A stretch of DNA of 64,000 nt from Sipunculus nudus. Its lineage: Eukaryota; Annelida; Sipuncula; Golfingiida; Sipunculidae. Position numbers and translations under genes: made by a program. The notes under the pieces are model-generated. The model was not told where the DNA came from, made no database searches, and saw nothing but the letters and a program-made list of their open reading frames with translations. The DNA is taken from contig CM049316.1 of assembly GCA_026874595.1 (NCBI GenBank), positions 1,366,001-1,430,000 of the forward strand, given 5' to 3'. Shown here one piece after another: positions 61,830-64,000 of this stretch (positions are counted from its first letter, which is position 1; each line of letters starts with the position of its first letter).

Positions 61830-62844
61830 CTGCCAATATCAAAGACATATGTTTTACATAGTAACACATTAATTCATCAAGTACTACACTGTCTGCATTA
61901 TCATGCCATCATGACTGTTATATGAACTGTAGTAGCCAGCCTTATCAGCAGCTGAGCTTCTGTTGTGATAAGATGATGGCTGAGTCAGAGCAAGCTAGGC
62001 CTGTCTTAGTGTCTCGCATGTGGTATGTGCAGTAAGCAGGGGAAAGGGGGTTTCCAAGCTGTCACACGTGTGCCTCTGTTGTGATACTGGATACCCCAAA
62101 GCTAGGACCGGTAAATTCAAATTTGTGTTGGCTGCTGTGTACAAAACTTAGGAATTTTCACTTAAAATAAATCCTTTGTGCTTAATGAAGGAATAAAATG
62201 ATATCTTTCCAAGAGATGTTTCTCACAGACATTTTTGGGGACAAACAGGTTAGTAATTTTTGATAAAATCCACATTAAAGCTCCTGAAGCCAGGTTTGTG
62301 TGAGCACTGCGGTGACAGGTTGTATACTGGCTCGGCTGTGGCTCCACTTCTCCTTTTATACTGGAACTGGGCCTTTAAGAATTTGTGTTATTTTCAGCAA
62401 AAATGGACCTATTTGAGGTCAAGGTCACTCTCCTAGCAAAGGTCATGACCCCATTTTAAATAGGCTTCGTTCTCTAACCTATATCTATACAAATGTAAAG
62501 TTTGCAAAAGATCAGTGAAATATTTTTTTAGTTATCCCGCTCACAAGATTTTTCTGCGGCGGCTACATGACTGTTGTGAAACCATAGTATCCTGACTTTG
62601 TCTGGGGATACAATAAGCAACCATACTGACAGAAACTCAAGAGCTAGATCTAGCGTGTTTTTTTTTCCTTAGCAAACTGAACATTAACTGAGCAACTGCA
62701 ATGTGCCTTTGTTCTTCATATGTCTGTCCGGCTTTCAATCCTTCTTTAACAAGGCACAACTCATGACAGCAGGACCTAGAAACTTCTAACATTATATCTA
62801 TGGAGGCGTTTACAGTCACACAGTGTTTTATAAACCACATATCC
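61830..62844. other. Unassigned sequence upstream of the coding relic
   Basis: May contain further exons of the relic on the minus strand (61-codon frame at 62162-62347, unrecognised). 62420-62550 is a repeat related to 55880-56020. No gene called. Confidence 0.4.
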
Positions 62845-64000
62845 TTGTTGTTCTCAGCTCTTCTTAAAACACTGTCCCACTGATCCTAGTTCTTCTCAGC
62901 TCACTTTAATACACTGCCGAGCCTTGTTGTTCTAAGCTCACCTTTAAACAGTGCCCAGTCGACATTTGATGTTCTCAGGTCACCTTAAAACTCTGCCCTG
63001 TTGATTCATGTTGTTGTCAGCTCACCTTCAAACACCACACACCACTGATCCTTGTTTTCCTCAGCTCACCTTAAAACACTGCGCCGTCAATCTGTGTTGT
63101 TCTCAGGTCACCTTAAATCATTGCCCCATCCTTCAGTGTTGTTCTAAGCTCACCTTAAAACACTGCCCCGTTGATCTGTGTTGTTCTCAGGTCACCTTAA
63201 ATCATTGCCCCATCATTCCATGTTGTTCTAAGCTCACCTTAAAACACTGCCCCGTCGATCTGTGTTGTTCTCTGGTCACCTTAAATCATTGCCCCATCAT
63301 TCAGTGTTGTTCTAAGCTCACCTTTTAACAGTGCCCAGTCGACCTTTGATGTTCTCAGGTCACCTTAAAACTCTGCCCTGTTGATTCATGTTGTTGTCAG
63401 CTCACCTTCAAACACCACACACCACTGATCCTTGTTTTCCTCAGCTCACCTTAAAACACTGCCCCGTCAATCTGTGTTGTTCTCAGGTCACCTTAAATCA
63501 CTGCCCCATCATTCAATGTTGTTCTAAGCTCACCTTAAAACACTGCCCCATTGATCTGTGTTGTTCTCAGGTCACCTTAAATCACTGCCCCATCGTTCAG
63601 TGTTGTTCTAAGCTCACCTTAAAACACTGCGCCGTCAATCTGTGTTGTTCTCAGGTCACCTTAAATCACTGCCCCATCATTCAATGTTGTTCTAAGCTCA
63701 CCTTAAAACACTGCCCCATTGATCTGTGTTGTTCTCAGGTCACCTTAAATCATTGCCCCATCGTTCAGTGTTGTTCTAAGCTCACCTTAAAACACTGCGC
63801 CGTCAATCTGTGTTGTTCTCAGGTCACCTTAAATCATTGCCCCATCGTTCAGTGTTGTTCTAAGCTCACCTTAAAACACTGCCCCGTCGATCTGTGTTGT
63901 TCTCTGGTCACCTTAAATCATTGCCCCATCATTCAGTGTTGTTCTAAGCTCACCTTTTAACAGTGCCCAGTCGACCTTTGATGTTCTCAGGTCACCTTAA
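62845..64000. repeat. 42-bp minisatellite with higher-order units, open at right edge
   Basis: Two alternating 42-bp subunits, CTCACCTTAAAACACTGCCC... and GTCACCTTAAATCATTGCCC..., each closed by GTGTTGTTCT. A distinctive block starting CAGTGCCCAGTCGAC recurs at 62957, 63331 and 63961, marking higher-order repeats of about 375 and 630 bp. 42 is a multiple of three, so long Cys/Leu-rich frames appear without coding meaning. Confidence 0.95.

Noticed and set aside
63008-63960. Cys/Leu-rich frames resembling a cysteine-rich repeat protein
   Set aside because: The cysteine spacing comes straight from the 42-bp unit; no signal peptide, and it stops with the array marker block.

Overview
This is a repeat-dominated stretch of an animal nuclear genome. 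It has an intron-containing gene with GT-AG splice sites, a Ty3/Gypsy LTR retrotransposon, hAT-like and pogo-like MITEs, LINE relics, many (TA)n microsatellites, long minisatellites and several kb-scale non-coding repeat families. The AT-rich, minisatellite-rich texture and the 'GTCCGTCC...' dispersed repeats suggest a marine invertebrate, most likely a mollusc. That is an inference from style, not a taxonomic identification.

Layout. 1-4604: two diverged copies of dispersed family A. 4740-12769: a young Gypsy element with near-identical 1.3-kb LTRs and an ATCT target duplication, sitting inside an 86-bp tandem repeat. Its gag has one in-frame TGA and its protease has a 1-bp frameshift. A UUUAAAC slippery site plus hairpin joins gag to pol. 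13241-15276: a third family A copy with an endonuclease relic. 15277-24034: the only recognisable host gene, a short-chain dehydrogenase/reductase related to the HSDL2 N-terminal domain, with four coding exons and 284 codons. A 36-bp minisatellite lies upstream, intron 3 is full of repeats, and the stop codon lies inside the first unit of a 29-bp minisatellite. 24017-27300: that 29-bp array, with one MITE nested in it and another at its end. 28902-30873: a 2-kb TIR element with GTGCGCAC subterminal repeats around a decayed LINE reverse transcriptase. 32712-52504: two inverted copies of family B, a full-length inverted family A copy, and 64-bp and 32-bp minisatellites. 54068-55045: two more arrays. 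56527-61829: an unidentified conserved coding relic split by a 4.8-kb foldback palindrome, which itself carries a 963-bp Helitron (TC...CTAG). 62845-64000: a 42-bp array with higher-order structure, running off the window.

Main hunting result. Families A and B are different in sequence but share one end architecture: a head starting TTTTTAGC, a short inverted motif shared by head and tail, then a palindrome, then CTTGTT. Paralogous empty sites indicate insertion into T-runs. Family A copies carry an APE-type endonuclease remnant. Together this fits Helentron/Helitron2-like rolling-circle elements. Their bodies are built from modules punctuated by the palindrome GGTGGCGCCACC, which I cannot assign to any described system.
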